From: Bifidobacterium parmae
GTDB taxonomy: Bacteria; Actinomycetota; Actinomycetes; Actinomycetales; Bifidobacteriaceae
DNA: 64,000 nucleotides
Assembly: GCF_002860365.1 (NCBI RefSeq)
Contig: NZ_NMWT01000028.1
Location: 124,001 to 188,000, forward strand
Direction: 5' to 3'
Below the pieces are notes generated by a model. It was not told the origin of the DNA. It ran no database searches and was given only the letters and a program-made list of their open reading frames with translations. Position numbers and translations under genes: made by a program. Below, in pieces: positions 54,775-64,000 of this stretch. Each line of letters begins with the position of its first letter. Within the stretch, counting starts at the first letter, position 1.

Positions 54775-55698
54775 ATGACGCTCTTCATCGAAGACGACGC
54801 GCCCGTCATCGTGCAGGGCATGACCGGCCATCAGGGCATGACGCACACCGCGCGCATGCTCAAGGCCGGCACCAACATCGTCGGCGGCGTCAACGCCCGC
54901 AAGGCCGGTCTCGACGTCACCTTCCCGGCCACGCGCGACGGCGAGGACGCCACCATCCACGTCTACGCCTCCTGCGCCGAGGCGCGCGAGGCCACCGGCG
55001 CCGAGGCGTCGGTCGTGTTCGTGCCGCCGCGTTTCGCCAAGGCCGCGGTCGTCGAGGCGATCGAGGCGGGCATCAAGCTCATCGTCGTGATCACCGAAGG
55101 CATCCCGGTCGCGGATTCCGCCTACTTCGTCGAGCTCGCGCTGCGCCACGGCGTGCGCATCGTCGGACCGAACTGCCCGGGCCTCATGACGCTCGCCTCC
55201 TCCGACGAGACGCATGGCGTGAACCTCGGCATCATCCCCGACGGCATCGTCGGACGCGGCCCGCTCGGCCTCGTCTCCAAGTCCGGCACGCTCACCTACC
55301 AGCTGATGGGCGAGCTGAGCGACATCGGCTTCACCGCGTGCCTCGGCGCCGGCGGCGACCCGATCGTCGGCACCACGCTGCTCGAGGCGCTGCAGGCGTT
55401 CGAGGCGGATCCGAACACGAAGGCCGTGATGATGATCGGCGAGATCGGCGGCAACGCCGAACAGGACGCCGCCCAGTGGGCCGCCGAGCACATGACCAAG
55501 CCGGTCGTCGCCTACATCGCCGGTTTCACCGCCCCCGAAGGCAAGCAGATGGGCCATGCCGGCGCCATCGTCTCCGGCGGCAAGGGCACCGCGAAGGACA
55601 AGAAGGAGGCGCTGGAGGCGGTCGGCATCCGTGTCGGGCGCACGCCCGGCCAGGCCGCCGACATCATGCGTGAGGTGCTTGCGGGTATCGAACGGTGA
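54775..55698 (+). CDS. sucD: Succinate-CoA ligase alpha subunit
   Basis: 307 residues. [22 protein letters not shown] is the CoA-binding Rossmann start; GPNCPGLMT and the later [14 protein letters not shown] are family marks. The active-site His is in the segment [20 protein letters not shown] (about 250-269). AAGGAGG lies in the end of sucC. It overlaps the next gene by four bases. Confidence 0.97.
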   Translation: MTLFIEDDAPVIVQGMTGHQGMTHTARMLKAGTNIVGGVNARKAGLDVTFPATRDGEDATIHVYASCAEAREATGAEASVVFVPPRFAKAAVVEAIEAGIKLIVVITEGIPVADSAYFVELALRHGVRIVGPNCPGLMTLASSDETHGVNLGIIPDGIVGRGPLGLVSKSGTLTYQLMGELSDIGFTACLGAGGDPIVGTTLLEALQAFEADPNTKAVMMIGEIGGNAEQDAAQWAAEHMTKPVVAYIAGFTAPEGKQMGHAGAIVSGGKGTAKDKKEALEAVGIRVGRTPGQAADIMREVLAGIER

Positions 55699-57254
55699 AT
55701 CGTCCCGCAGCAACCTCGAAACGCATCTCCGCGCTGCTCAAGGGCGGGCTCACCGCCCTGGGGGCCATGGCCCTGTACGCCGTTTCGCTCGGCTGCTTCA
55801 TCGCGTTGATGCTGCTGGTCATATCCATGGAGGAGGGCGGCGAAAGCCTGCCCTCCTCGGCGTTGCCCCTGACCGAGACCATCGTGCTGCTCAGCCAGGG
55901 GACCGGTTTCACGGCCGGTTCCATCGTCGTGGGCGTCATGCCGCTGCTGCTCACCCTGCTGCTCGTCGCGTTGGTCGCGCAATGCGCGTCACGTGCCGAC
56001 GCGGGGGCGTTGGGCTGGGCGAGCGGTCTGGTCGTATGGGTCGCGCTCAATCTGATGCTTTCCGGCGGCACCGGTGTGGAGCTGCATGACACGCCCGCGG
56101 TCATAGCCGTGAAGACGGCATGCGTGTGGACGATCGGCTATGCGTTCGCGGCCGTCCCCGGATCGTCCGTCACGGCGAACGTCCGCAACCGGCTGAACGA
56201 ACGGATCTCGCCGCGGGCGCGCCGCATGGCGACACTCGTCGGTGCCGTCACCGGCATGCTGTCCGTCGTGCTCCTCGTGACGGCCCTCATCGTCACGATC
56301 GTATGGGTCGTGCGCGGCTGGAGCGCCATGACGGCCCTGTTCGAATATGACGGGATGGAGAACGGGTCCCGCATCCTCACCACCGTCTCCTCGCTCGCAT
56401 GGCTGCCGAACCTCGCCGTGTGGGCGCTTTCCTGGGTCGCCGGCGCCGGCTTCCATATCGGCGAACTCGGATCGTTCACCATGTGGGTGGGCCAGTCGGC
56501 CGGACTGCCGCCGCTGCCGGTGTTCGGCCTCATGCCCGAGGCGATCGCGGACGATCGCGTCCGCATCGTCCTGCGATGCCTGATACCCGCGTTCGCATCC
56601 GTCATCGCGCTGATCGTCATGCTGGCGCCGGGGCTGATGCGGGTACGTCCCGTCAGACCGGCGGACGGCTCCGACACCGCGAAACGCGCGGTCGTCGCCA
56701 TGGCCTGCCATCTGGTCGTTCTGGTTCTCGCGGGAACCGTGACCGTCGGCGTCTGGTGCGGCTGCTTCGCCCTGTCGGACGGCGCGCTCGGCGCGCACAG
56801 GCTCGCCCATGTGGGCGTCGACGTCCCGCAGTCCACGCTGCTCGTCGCCCGGTCCGTCGCGTTCGGATTCGGCGCGGCGTGGCTTGCCGTGGCGGTGGTG
56901 TTGTCCGCCGTCTACGGGATACACTGGATTGTCGGACGTCATGCGGCCCGCATCGCGCAGACCGCGTCGGAGACGGCGGAACGGGTCCCCGCGTCCTCGC
57001 CTTCGGACGGCGACGCGGATCATGCCGCGCCCGCGGCTCCGGACGACGGGGAATCCGACGCCCGTGACGACGACGCGTCGGCCCGCGGCCGTGGAGGCGC
57101 CAAGCCCCGGTCCATCCGGTCCGAACGGTCCGTGCGTTCGGAGACGTTCGAACGCGCCGCAGTCGTACGGCGCGCACCGCGCACCGTACGCTCAGACAAG
57201 CTTGACCAACCAACCAAGGAGGAATCCGATGACAACAACGAATCGTCCGATTAA
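55695..57254 (+). CDS. DUF6350 family membrane protein
   Basis: 519 residues from a GTG that overlaps the sucD stop. About ten hydrophobic helices between residues 10 and 415, then a 100-residue acidic/Arg-Ser-rich cytoplasmic tail. It matches the actinobacterial membrane protein found beside purH (DUF6350) by layout; function unknown. The 3' end overlaps purH by 26 bases in another frame. Confidence 0.75.
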   Translation: MNRPAATSKRISALLKGGLTALGAMALYAVSLGCFIALMLLVISMEEGGESLPSSALPLTETIVLLSQGTGFTAGSIVVGVMPLLLTLLLVALVAQCASRADAGALGWASGLVVWVALNLMLSGGTGVELHDTPAVIAVKTACVWTIGYAFAAVPGSSVTANVRNRLNERISPRARRMATLVGAVTGMLSVVLLVTALIVTIVWVVRGWSAMTALFEYDGMENGSRILTTVSSLAWLPNLAVWALSWVAGAGFHIGELGSFTMWVGQSAGLPPLPVFGLMPEAIADDRVRIVLRCLIPAFASVIALIVMLAPGLMRVRPVRPADGSDTAKRAVVAMACHLVVLVLAGTVTVGVWCGCFALSDGALGAHRLAHVGVDVPQSTLLVARSVAFGFGAAWLAVAVVLSAVYGIHWIVGRHAARIAQTASETAERVPASSPSDGDADHAAPAAPDDGESDARDDDASARGRGGAKPRSIRSERSVRSETFERAAVVRRAPRTVRSDKLDQPTKEESDDNNESSD

Positions 57255-58860
57255 GCGGGCGCTGGTCTCCGTCTTCCACAAGGAAGGCATCGAGGTGCTC
57301 GCCGAGGCCTTCGTCAAGGCCGGCACCGAAGTGGTGTCCACCGGCTCGACCGCGAAGCGTCTCGCCGAACTCGGCGTGCCCGTCACCGAAGTGAGCGAGG
57401 TCACCGGATTCCCCGAGTGCCTCGACGGCCGCGTCAAGACCCTCGACCCGCACATCCACGCCGGCATCCTCGCCGACATGACCAACCCGGACCACGCCGC
57501 CCAGCTCGAGAAGTTCGGCATCAAGCCGTTCGACCTGGTCGTCGTGAACCTGTACCCGTTCGCCGACACCGTGCGCTCCGGCGCCGACGAGGCCGCCACC
57601 ATCGAGAAGATCGACATCGGCGGCCCGTCCATGGTGCGCGGCGCGGCGAAGAACAGCGCCACCGTCGCGATCGTCACCGACCCGGCCGACTACGCGCTCG
57701 TCGCCGCACGCGTGGAGAACGGCGAGGGCTTCAGCCTCGAGGAGCGCCGCTGGCTGGCCGGCAAGGCGTTCGCGCACACCGCCGCCTACGACGCGACGAT
57801 CAACGAGTGGACCGCGAAGCACTGGCCGAAGCCCGCCACCATCGACGAGACCGACCACGACGACGAGGGCCAGCCGGTCGACGACGCGAAGTTCCCGGCC
57901 GCGTTCACCCGCACCTGGGACCGCTCGCACACGCTGCGCTACGGCGAGAACTCGCACCAGCAGGCCGCGCTCTACCTCGACCCGCTCGACCAGACCGGTT
58001 TCGCGCACGCCGAGCAGCTCGGCGGCAAGCCGATGAGCTACAACAACTACGTGGACGCGGACGCCGCATGGCGCGCCGTGTGGGATCTCGCCCCGTCCAT
58101 CGCCGTGGCCGTCGTCAAGCACAACAACCCGTGCGGCCTCGCCATCGGCGCCACCGCGGCCGAGGCTCACCGCAAGGCCCACGCCTGCGACCCGGTGAGC
58201 GCGTACGGCGGCGTCATCGCCTGCAACACGACCGTCACCCTGGAGATGGCGGAGAGCGTGCGCCCGATCTTCACCGAGGTGATCGTCGCCCCCGCCTACG
58301 AGGACGCGGCGCTCGAACTGCTGAAGACCAAGAAGAAGAACCTGCGCATCCTCAAGGTGGCCGAGCCGCCGAAGGGCCACACGCAGTTCCGTCAGATCGA
58401 CGGCGGCCTGCTCGTTCAGGACATGGACCTCATCAACGCCACCGGCGACGATCCGGACGCGTGGAAGCTTGTCTCCGGCGAGCCGGCCGACGTCGACACG
58501 CTCAAGGATCTCGTGTTCGCGTGGCGCGCCATCCGCTGCGTCAAGTCCAACGCGATCCTGCTCGCGCACGACCAGGCGACCGTCGGCATCGGCATGGGCC
58601 AGGTCAACCGCGTCGACTCCTGCCATCTGGCCGTCGAACGCGCCAACACGCTGGCGGACGGCGCCGACCGCGCCACCGGCTCCGTGGCCGCGTCCGACGC
58701 GTTCTTCCCGTTCGCGGACGGCGCCGAAACGCTGATGAACGCCGGCGTGAAGGCCATCGTGCAGCCCGGCGGCTCCATCCGCGACGAGGAGGTCATCGAG
58801 GCCGCGAAGAAGGCCGGCGTGACCATGTACCTGACCGGTACCCGCCACTTCTTCCACTGA
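57229..58860 (+). CDS. purH: Bifunctional AICAR transformylase/IMP cyclohydrolase
   Basis: 543 residues. The N-terminal cyclohydrolase has [20 protein letters not shown] and [11 protein letters not shown]; the transformylase contains [25 protein letters not shown] and [12 protein letters not shown]. It makes IMP from AICAR in the last two steps of purine synthesis. AAGGAGG lies six bases before the ATG, inside the previous gene. Confidence 0.97.
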   Translation: MTTTNRPIKRALVSVFHKEGIEVLAEAFVKAGTEVVSTGSTAKRLAELGVPVTEVSEVTGFPECLDGRVKTLDPHIHAGILADMTNPDHAAQLEKFGIKPFDLVVVNLYPFADTVRSGADEAATIEKIDIGGPSMVRGAAKNSATVAIVTDPADYALVAARVENGEGFSLEERRWLAGKAFAHTAAYDATINEWTAKHWPKPATIDETDHDDEGQPVDDAKFPAAFTRTWDRSHTLRYGENSHQQAALYLDPLDQTGFAHAEQLGGKPMSYNNYVDADAAWRAVWDLAPSIAVAVVKHNNPCGLAIGATAAEAHRKAHACDPVSAYGGVIACNTTVTLEMAESVRPIFTEVIVAPAYEDAALELLKTKKKNLRILKVAEPPKGHTQFRQIDGGLLVQDMDLINATGDDPDAWKLVSGEPADVDTLKDLVFAWRAIRCVKSNAILLAHDQATVGIGMGQVNRVDSCHLAVERANTLADGADRATGSVAASDAFFPFADGAETLMNAGVKAIVQPGGSIRDEEVIEAAKKAGVTMYLTGTRHFFH

Positions 58861-58873
58861 TCGACGGACAGGC

Positions 58874-59161
58874 ATGAAGAACCATCCCTTCGTCTCCGAA
58901 GCCCATGAGGGCAAGCCGTGGTTCGAGTGGATCGTCGCCGCGCTGGTGGTCGCATCCGGCGTGCTCGCGGTCCTCGGATACACGATGGCCGCCACGGTGC
59001 TGATCTCCGTGACGGCCATCGTGACCGGGCTCGTCCGCCTCGTCATGCGCGAACGCAGCCCCTGGAAGGTGCGGTCAGTCGCGTTCGACTCCTTCATCGG
59101 CATCTGCCTTGGAATCGGACTGCTCGCCACCTACTTCAGCGTGTACGGCATTCCGCTGTGA
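58874..59161 (+). CDS. DUF3017 family small membrane protein
   Basis: 95 residues, three membrane helices (about 18-38, 40-58 and 72-92) and a charged linker MRERSPWKVRS, the DUF3017 layout next to purH/folD in actinobacteria. Function unknown. Its last 87 bases are also the 3' end of the aquaporin gene on the other strand. Confidence 0.75.
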   Translation: MKNHPFVSEAHEGKPWFEWIVAALVVASGVLAVLGYTMAATVLISVTAIVTGLVRLVMRERSPWKVRSVAFDSFIGICLGIGLLATYFSVYGIPL

Positions 59162-60031
59162 CGTGGCGGAACCGTCCGCATCGCCGTCGGCCGTCGTCTC
59201 CTGCGCATCCTGCGCGGAGTCGGCGGCCTCGTTGTATGCGGTGAGCTGCGCCGGATCGTCGCCCTTCGCCTTCGGGGCGGCGATCATCTGCTGGAGCACC
59301 ATCACGAGCGCGACGAGCGCGGCGGCGAGGATCGGGCAGATCCAGAACACCCACAGCTGGCTGAGCGGCTCGACCTGGAGCTTCTGGTTCTGGGCGAACA
59401 GCGCGATGCCGGTGGCGCGCGCCGGGTTCAGCGCGGCGCCGGTGACCGGGAATGCGACGGCGGCGCCCACCGTGTAGGACACGCCGGTGGCCAGCGCGTA
59501 GCGCTTCGTGCCGTAGGTGGCCATGGCGGCGCCCACGATGAGCAGGCCGGCGACGAGCTCGACGGCGATGGCCTGGGTGATGGAGAAGTTGAGACCGTAC
59601 TGGGTGAGCGTGCTGTAGGCGACCGAACCCTTGTCGAAGCCGTTGACGGTGGTCGTCAGCCACTGGGCCAGCGTGACGTTCTCGGAGGTGGGCAGCAGGA
59701 ACTTGACGAGCATGCCGGCGAGCGTCGCGCCGACGACCTGGAAGACGATGTAGAGGATGCCGTCCACGAGCTTCGTGCGGCCGGTCACCATGGCCGCGAC
59801 CGTCACCGCCGGGTTGAACTGGCCGCCCGAGACGCCGCCGAGCGCGAACACCGCGGCCGCGTAGACGAGGCCCGTGCCGAGCGCGATGTACGCGAGGTTC
59901 AGCTGGAAGACGATCGAGCCGAATGTGCTGAACACGTAGATGGCGAAGCAGATCAGGAAGGTGCCGACCAGCTCGGCCCCCACGCGAAGCGGCCACGGCT
60001 GTTCCTTCGTGATGTTCTGTTCAGATGTCAT
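59075..60031 (-). CDS. Aquaporin/glycerol facilitator family channel
   Basis: 318 residues. Two NPA boxes are intact: QFNPAVTV in the first half and ALNPARATG in the second. Six membrane helices plus the two re-entrant loops fit the MIP fold. A hydrophilic tail of about 60 residues (EAADSAQDAQETTADGDADG) extends beyond the channel. Whether it passes water or glycerol is unclear. Start 60031 has AAGGAAAA before it. Confidence 0.93.
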   Translation of the reverse strand: MTSEQNITKEQPWPLRVGAELVGTFLICFAIYVFSTFGSIVFQLNLAYIALGTGLVYAAAVFALGGVSGGQFNPAVTVAAMVTGRTKLVDGILYIVFQVVGATLAGMLVKFLLPTSENVTLAQWLTTTVNGFDKGSVAYSTLTQYGLNFSITQAIAVELVAGLLIVGAAMATYGTKRYALATGVSYTVGAAVAFPVTGAALNPARATGIALFAQNQKLQVEPLSQLWVFWICPILAAALVALVMVLQQMIAAPKAKGDDPAQLTAYNEAADSAQDAQETTADGDADGSATSQRNAVHAEVGGEQSDSKADADEGVERD

Positions 60032-60179
60032 GTGTTTTCCTTCGATTCTTGTTCGGAGTTGTTCCGGGGGCGCGGCCCGTCGGAGCACTGACAGTCTAGC
60101 AGTAGCACATCGGGCCGTATCCGGGGGGTACGGTACCATATTCAGGTTGGAAATACCCCTAGGCCACGTTGGGAGAACG

Positions 60180-60953
60180 ATGCCAAACGCTTATTCCCGC
60201 GCCATGAAAGCGCACGAAAGCAACAACGAAGGAATCCGACTGCAGAAGATCCTCGCACAGGCCGGATTCGGTTCCCGCCGCAAGTGCGAGGAGATGATCA
60301 CCGAAGGACGCGTCGAGGTGGACGGCGAGCTCGTCACCGAGCTCGGCACCCGCGTCGACATGTCGCGCCAGCAGGTCCGCGTCGACGGATCGCGTGTGCG
60401 CATCAACCCGAACCACGTCACGCTCGCGCTCAACAAGCCGCGCCGCGTGCTCTCCGCCATGGACGATCCGAAGGGCCGCTACACGCTGGCCGACATCGTC
60501 GGCGACAAGTACGAACGCATCTTCCACATGGGACGTCTCGACTACGATTCCGAGGGTCTCATCCTCATGACGAACGACGGCGAGCTGAGCCAGCACGTCA
60601 TGCACCCCAAGTACGAGGTCGAGAAGACCTACATCGCCACGGTCGAAGGCAAGCTGTCCGGCACCGTGTGCCGCCGTCTCGTCAAGACCGGCGTGCAGCT
60701 GGACGACGGCTGGATCAAGCTCGACCACTGCGCGATCATCGACCAGAAGCGCGACGCGACGATCGTCAAGGTCGTGCTGCACTCCGGCAAGAACCGCATC
60801 GTGCGCCGCATCTTCGGCTCGATCGGCTTCCCCGTCAAGCGCCTCGTGCGCACGCAGATCGGCCCGATCAAGCTGGGCGAGCTCAAGTCCGGCTCCTACC
60901 GCGTGCTCAGCCAGACCGAGGTCCGCTCCCTGTCGAAGGCGGTGGGCCTGTGA
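60180..60953 (+). CDS. rRNA pseudouridine synthase (RluB/RsuA family)
   Basis: 257 residues. S4 domain [20 protein letters not shown], then the catalytic [20 protein letters not shown] with the active Asp, then KTYIATVEG and [24 protein letters not shown]. RluB-like; modifies 23S rRNA near the peptidyl centre, by family. It overlaps the next gene by four bases. Confidence 0.93.
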   Translation: MPNAYSRAMKAHESNNEGIRLQKILAQAGFGSRRKCEEMITEGRVEVDGELVTELGTRVDMSRQQVRVDGSRVRINPNHVTLALNKPRRVLSAMDDPKGRYTLADIVGDKYERIFHMGRLDYDSEGLILMTNDGELSQHVMHPKYEVEKTYIATVEGKLSGTVCRRLVKTGVQLDDGWIKLDHCAIIDQKRDATIVKVVLHSGKNRIVRRIFGSIGFPVKRLVRTQIGPIKLGELKSGSYRVLSQTEVRSLSKAVGL

Positions 60954-63079
60954 TCCGCGTCGCCATCGACGGGCCCGCGGGCGTCGGCAAGTCGTCGACG
61001 TCGAAGGCGCTGGCCAAGTACTACGGTTTCGCCTACCTCGACACGGGCGCCATGTACCGCGCCTGCGCGTGGTGGTGCCTCAATCAGGGCATCGACCTCG
61101 ACGCCGAGCAGGTCGACGAGCGTATCGTCACCGAGGCGGTGGGCGAGTTCTTCACCGGCGACCATTTCGACATCTCCGTCGATCCGGACGCGCCGTCCGT
61201 GACCGCCGACGGCGTGGACATCTCCGAGGCGATCCGGTCCTCCGAGGTCTCCACGCACGTGTCCAAGGTGTCGAACATCATCCCGGTGCGCAACGTGCTC
61301 ATCGCCGCCCAGCGCGCGTACATCGCACGCGAGGCGGACAAGGAGTCGTTCTCCGGCGGGCTCGGCATCGTCGCGGAGGGCCGTGACATCACGACCGTCG
61401 TCGCGCCGGACGCGGAGGTGCGCGTGCTGCTCACCGCCCGCGAGGAGGTGCGCCAGGCGCGCCGCACCGGCCAGGCGGCCGGCGGCGTCGGCGCGGAGGA
61501 CGTGGCCGCTCGCGACCGCATGGACTCGCGCGTCACGAACTTCACGACCGCGGCGGACGGCGTCGTCACCGTCGACAATTCCGACATGGACTTCGCGCAT
61601 ACGCTCGACACGCTGATCGGGCTCGTCGACGAGGCCATCGAGGAGCAGGAGTACGCGCGCTACGCCGCCAACCTCGAAGGCTACGAGTTGGACGAGGGCG
61701 ACGAGGCGCTGATCGAGGGCCGCGGCGCCGACGAGACGTCCGGCAGGCCCGGACCGAAGCAGGTGGGCGTGCTCGCCGTCGTAGGACGCCCGAACGTCGG
61801 CAAGTCGTCGCTCGTCAACCGCATCCTCGGCCGTCGCGTCGCCGTCGTGGAGGACACTCCCGGCGTGACGCGCGACCGCGTGAGCTATGACGCGGAATGG
61901 TCCGGCACCGATTTCAAGCTCGTCGACACGGGCGGCTGGGAGGTGGACGTCGAAGGCATCGACTCCGCCATCGCCTCGCAGGCCGAGGTCGCCGTGAACC
62001 TGGCCGACGCGGTCGTGCTCGTCGTCGACGGACAGGTCGGCATGACCGACACGGACGAGCGCATCGTGAAGATGCTGCGCGCCTCCGGCAAGCCGGTCAC
62101 GCTCGCTGTGAACAAGGTCGACGACCGCGAAAGCGAGTATCTCGCCGCCGAATTCTGGAAGCTGGGTCTCGGCGAGCCGTACGCGATCTCCGCGATGCAC
62201 GGCAGGGGAGTGGGCGACCTGCTCGACGCGGCGCTCGACTCACTGCGCAAGGCGGAGAAGACGTCCGGCTATCTCACGCCGTCCGGCCTGCGCCGCGTGG
62301 CGCTCGTGGGACGCCCGAACGTGGGCAAGTCGTCGCTGCTCAACCAGCTGGCGCGCGAGGAGCGCACGGTCGTCAACGATCTGGCCGGCACCACGCGCGA
62401 CCCGGTCGACGAGGTCATCGACATCGACGGCGAGGACTGGCTGTTCATCGACACGGCCGGCATCAAACGCCGTCAGCACAAGCTCAAGGGCGCGGAATAC
62501 TATTCGTCGCTGCGCACGCAGGCGGCGATCGAACGCTCCGAGCTGGCGCTCGTGCTGTTCGACGCGTCCGTGCCGATCTCCGACCAGGATCTCAAGGTGA
62601 TGAGCTCCGCCGTGGACGCGGGCCGCGCCATCGTGCTCGTGTTCAACAAGTGGGATGCGATGGATGAGTTCGACAAGCAGCGTCTCGAACGCCTGTGGGT
62701 CACCGAGTTCGACCGCGTCACCTGGGCGCAGCGCGTGAATCTGTCGGCGAAGACCGGCTGGCACACGAACCGTCTCGCCAAGGCGATGCGCGAGGCGCTG
62801 GAATCGTGGGACAAGCGCGTGCCGACCGGCAAGCTCAACGCGTTCCTCGGCCAGCTGCAGGCCGCCCACCCGCATCCGCTGCGTGGCGGCAAGCAGCCGC
62901 GCATCCTGTTCGCGACGCAGGCCTCGACGCGTCCGCCGCGTTTCGTGATCTTCGCGACAGGCTTCCTCGAGCACGGCTACCGCCGCTACATCGAGCGTTC
63001 GCTGCGCGAGGAGTTCGGCTTCGAGGGTTCGCCGATCCAGATCTCGGTGAACATCCGCGAGAAGAAGAAGCGCAAGTAG
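60950..63079 (+). CDS. Fused cytidylate kinase and GTPase Der
   Basis: 709 residues from GTG 60950. Residues 1-225 are cytidylate kinase ([20 protein letters not shown]; Walker A at 8-16; later [20 protein letters not shown]). An acidic linker (about 226-265) follows, then Der with two G domains: GRPNVGKSS at 279 and at 454, each with its DTGG/DTAG and NKxD motifs, and a C-terminal KH-like part. The fused frame is unbroken. Der helps ribosome assembly. Confidence 0.96.
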   Translation: MIRVAIDGPAGVGKSSTSKALAKYYGFAYLDTGAMYRACAWWCLNQGIDLDAEQVDERIVTEAVGEFFTGDHFDISVDPDAPSVTADGVDISEAIRSSEVSTHVSKVSNIIPVRNVLIAAQRAYIAREADKESFSGGLGIVAEGRDITTVVAPDAEVRVLLTAREEVRQARRTGQAAGGVGAEDVAARDRMDSRVTNFTTAADGVVTVDNSDMDFAHTLDTLIGLVDEAIEEQEYARYAANLEGYELDEGDEALIEGRGADETSGRPGPKQVGVLAVVGRPNVGKSSLVNRILGRRVAVVEDTPGVTRDRVSYDAEWSGTDFKLVDTGGWEVDVEGIDSAIASQAEVAVNLADAVVLVVDGQVGMTDTDERIVKMLRASGKPVTLAVNKVDDRESEYLAAEFWKLGLGEPYAISAMHGRGVGDLLDAALDSLRKAEKTSGYLTPSGLRRVALVGRPNVGKSSLLNQLAREERTVVNDLAGTTRDPVDEVIDIDGEDWLFIDTAGIKRRQHKLKGAEYYSSLRTQAAIERSELALVLFDASVPISDQDLKVMSSAVDAGRAIVLVFNKWDAMDEFDKQRLERLWVTEFDRVTWAQRVNLSAKTGWHTNRLAKAMREALESWDKRVPTGKLNAFLGQLQAAHPHPLRGGKQPRILFATQASTRPPRFVIFATGFLEHGYRRYIERSLREEFGFEGSPIQISVNIREKKKRK

Positions 63080-63104
63080 CCGCCGAGGTTGAACCGACCA
63101 AGTG

Positions 63105-63152
63105 ATCGCCGTTCCCGGTGATTGGACATGCACCATCATCGGGAACGGCGAT
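63105..63152 (+). terminator. Terminator after cmk-der
   Basis: ATCGCCGTTCCCG and CGGGAACGGCGAT (13 bp) with a further TGAT/ATCA pair inside, starting 26 bp after the stop. Confidence 0.7.
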
Positions 63153-63200
63153 TCCGGTATTATCGCCTTCCAACCCGGAGTGACGATAAGGAGATGCGCC

Positions 63201-63608
63201 ATGGCCATCACGTTCACCGAAGAGAGGACGTTTACCCAGGAGCAGGTGCGCCGTCTGTTCCGCTCGGTCGGATGGGTGTCCGCCGACTATCCGGAGCGAC
63301 TGCATAAGGCGCTGATGGGCTCGTCCACCGTCATCACCGCATGGGATGGCGACCGTTTGGTCGGACTTGTGCGCGCGTTGGACGACGGGTCGATGCTCGC
63401 CTATGTGCACTATGTGCTGGTTGATCCGGAGTATCAGGGCAACGGCATCGCCGGCCATATGATCGAGATGCTCAAGGACAAATACCGCGACTACTTCTAC
63501 ATCGAGGTCATGCCCGAGGAGAGCAGGAACGCGTCGTTCTATGAACGGCACGGATTCCGCATCATGGCAGACGGCGTCGCCATGCAGATCGTGAACCCGG
63601 ATTGGTGA
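63201..63608 (+). CDS. GNAT family N-acetyltransferase
   Basis: 135 residues. The acetyl-CoA loop is VDPEYQGNGIAGHMIEML (about 75-92), with VHYVLVD before it and YERHGFRIMADGVAM at the C-terminus. It is of the small single-domain GNAT group often found as stress or antibiotic acetylases. AAGGAG is seven bases ahead. Substrate unknown. Confidence 0.9.
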   Translation: MAITFTEERTFTQEQVRRLFRSVGWVSADYPERLHKALMGSSTVITAWDGDRLVGLVRALDDGSMLAYVHYVLVDPEYQGNGIAGHMIEMLKDKYRDYFYIEVMPEESRNASFYERHGFRIMADGVAMQIVNPDW

Positions 63609-63681
63609 GAACGACCGGTTGGCCGCCGTACAGGATGAGACCTCTTCCGAATACGCTCATGCCGATTCACAAGGACGTCAT

Positions 63682-63998
63682 TCAATCGAGTTGGACGAAG
63701 CGGATGTTGTTCTCGTTGAGCTGGTAGCCGACCGCGATCATCTCCTTGAGATAGGCGCGCATGTTGCTGATTCTCAGATGATCGGCGCGTTCGGGTCCGC
63801 CCTGGCAGATGAGGGGGTCATACGCATAGCAGTCGCCGTACTTCGGTATCGGCAACCGCTTTCTTGCCGTCTTATACCCACGGATGCCCAATACATCCCG
63901 GCGGAAGTACTCATCGGGGATATCCGCCAGATAATACTTGAGCGCGGATGATCGGAAGATGCTGTTGCGGAACTGGAGCGTCGCCACCGAATCCCGCG
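63682..63998 (-). CDS. Partial gene, possibly DUF1851/Tdi1-like immunity-type protein
   Basis: The frame is open through the right edge of the window, so the N-terminus is missing; the C-terminal ~105 residues are visible. GDCYAYDPLICQGGPERADH is similar in layout to the DUF1851 domain (GD-x-Y-G-(F/Y)-x-P-x(3)-LGG-x-E), used by some T6SS immunity proteins. The region is lower in GC than the core genes. The family call is weak and the protein may be an unrelated hypothetical. Confidence 0.4.
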   Translation of the reverse strand, partial: RDSVATLQFRNSIFRSSALKYYLADIPDEYFRRDVLGIRGYKTARKRLPIPKYGDCYAYDPLICQGGPERADHLRISNMRAYLKEMIAVGYQLNENNIRFVQLD

Positions 63999-64000
63999 CC

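Noticed and set aside
63619-63951. 110-aa plus-strand frame near the right edge
   Set aside because: It is antisense to a frame with more protein-like composition and has no clear ribosome site.

Overview
The window is a high-GC actinobacterial chromosome segment, most likely from a Bifidobacterium. Supporting signs are a single reading frame joining cytidylate kinase to GTPase Der, the order thrS-yebC-ruvC-ruvA-ruvB-yajC-apt-sucC-sucD-DUF6350-purH-DUF3017, a mycobacterial-type SOS box (TCGAAC-N4-GTTCGA) before ruvA, and SEC-independent sortase-type surface proteins. Species cannot be fixed from the sequence alone.

Layout. 1-13341 is accessory. It holds three MFS exporters with LysR or TetR regulators, a redox/detoxification set (NAD(P)H oxidoreductase, flavodoxin, aldo/keto reductase, hexapeptide acetyltransferase, cupin), an orphan PP2C-like protein, and a small AT-richer island (about 3818-5267) with an XRE regulator and a YafQ-like toxin-antitoxin pair bounded by a 17-bp imperfect direct repeat. 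13520-19424 is a complete type I restriction-modification operon (hsdM-hsdS-hsdR), followed by an unusual array of hairpins. 19763-31862 carries an ABC exporter, a TetR regulator with two phased operators, AzlCD, an AEC transporter, an L,D-transpeptidase, a histidine phosphatase, a uracil/xanthine permease, an AraC regulator and an SDR. 32004-41848 has a DEAD-box helicase, a GH13 enzyme, a sortase-anchored coiled-coil protein with an AT-rich SEC10/PgrA-like domain inside it, a frameshifted secreted-protein gene, a truncated secreted-protein gene, Bcp and a mutarotase.

41927-63079 is largely core. It contains holA, the t6A genes tsaE-tsaB-rimI-tsaD, three identical tandem tRNA-Asn genes, thrS, yebC, ruvCAB, yajC, apt, sucCD, purH, an aquaporin, a pseudouridine synthase and cmk-der. 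The right edge has a GNAT enzyme and a cut-off gene of low certainty.

How the parts relate. The acetyltransferase-aldo/keto reductase pair, the flavodoxin and the cupin have promoters with the same core (CTATTGG as -35, 18-bp spacer, AAT-ending -10), so they look like one regulon, perhaps run by the LysR at 10215-11075. A structure-conserved palindromic repeat family (two hairpins per unit, with compensatory arm changes) occupies several intergenic spaces between 29.2 and 41 kb, mostly between convergent genes. Homopolymeric G/C tracts of 9-10 bases occur three times in 33.9-40.3 kb, one upstream of the surface-protein gene. All calls are from reading the sequence; no database search was run.
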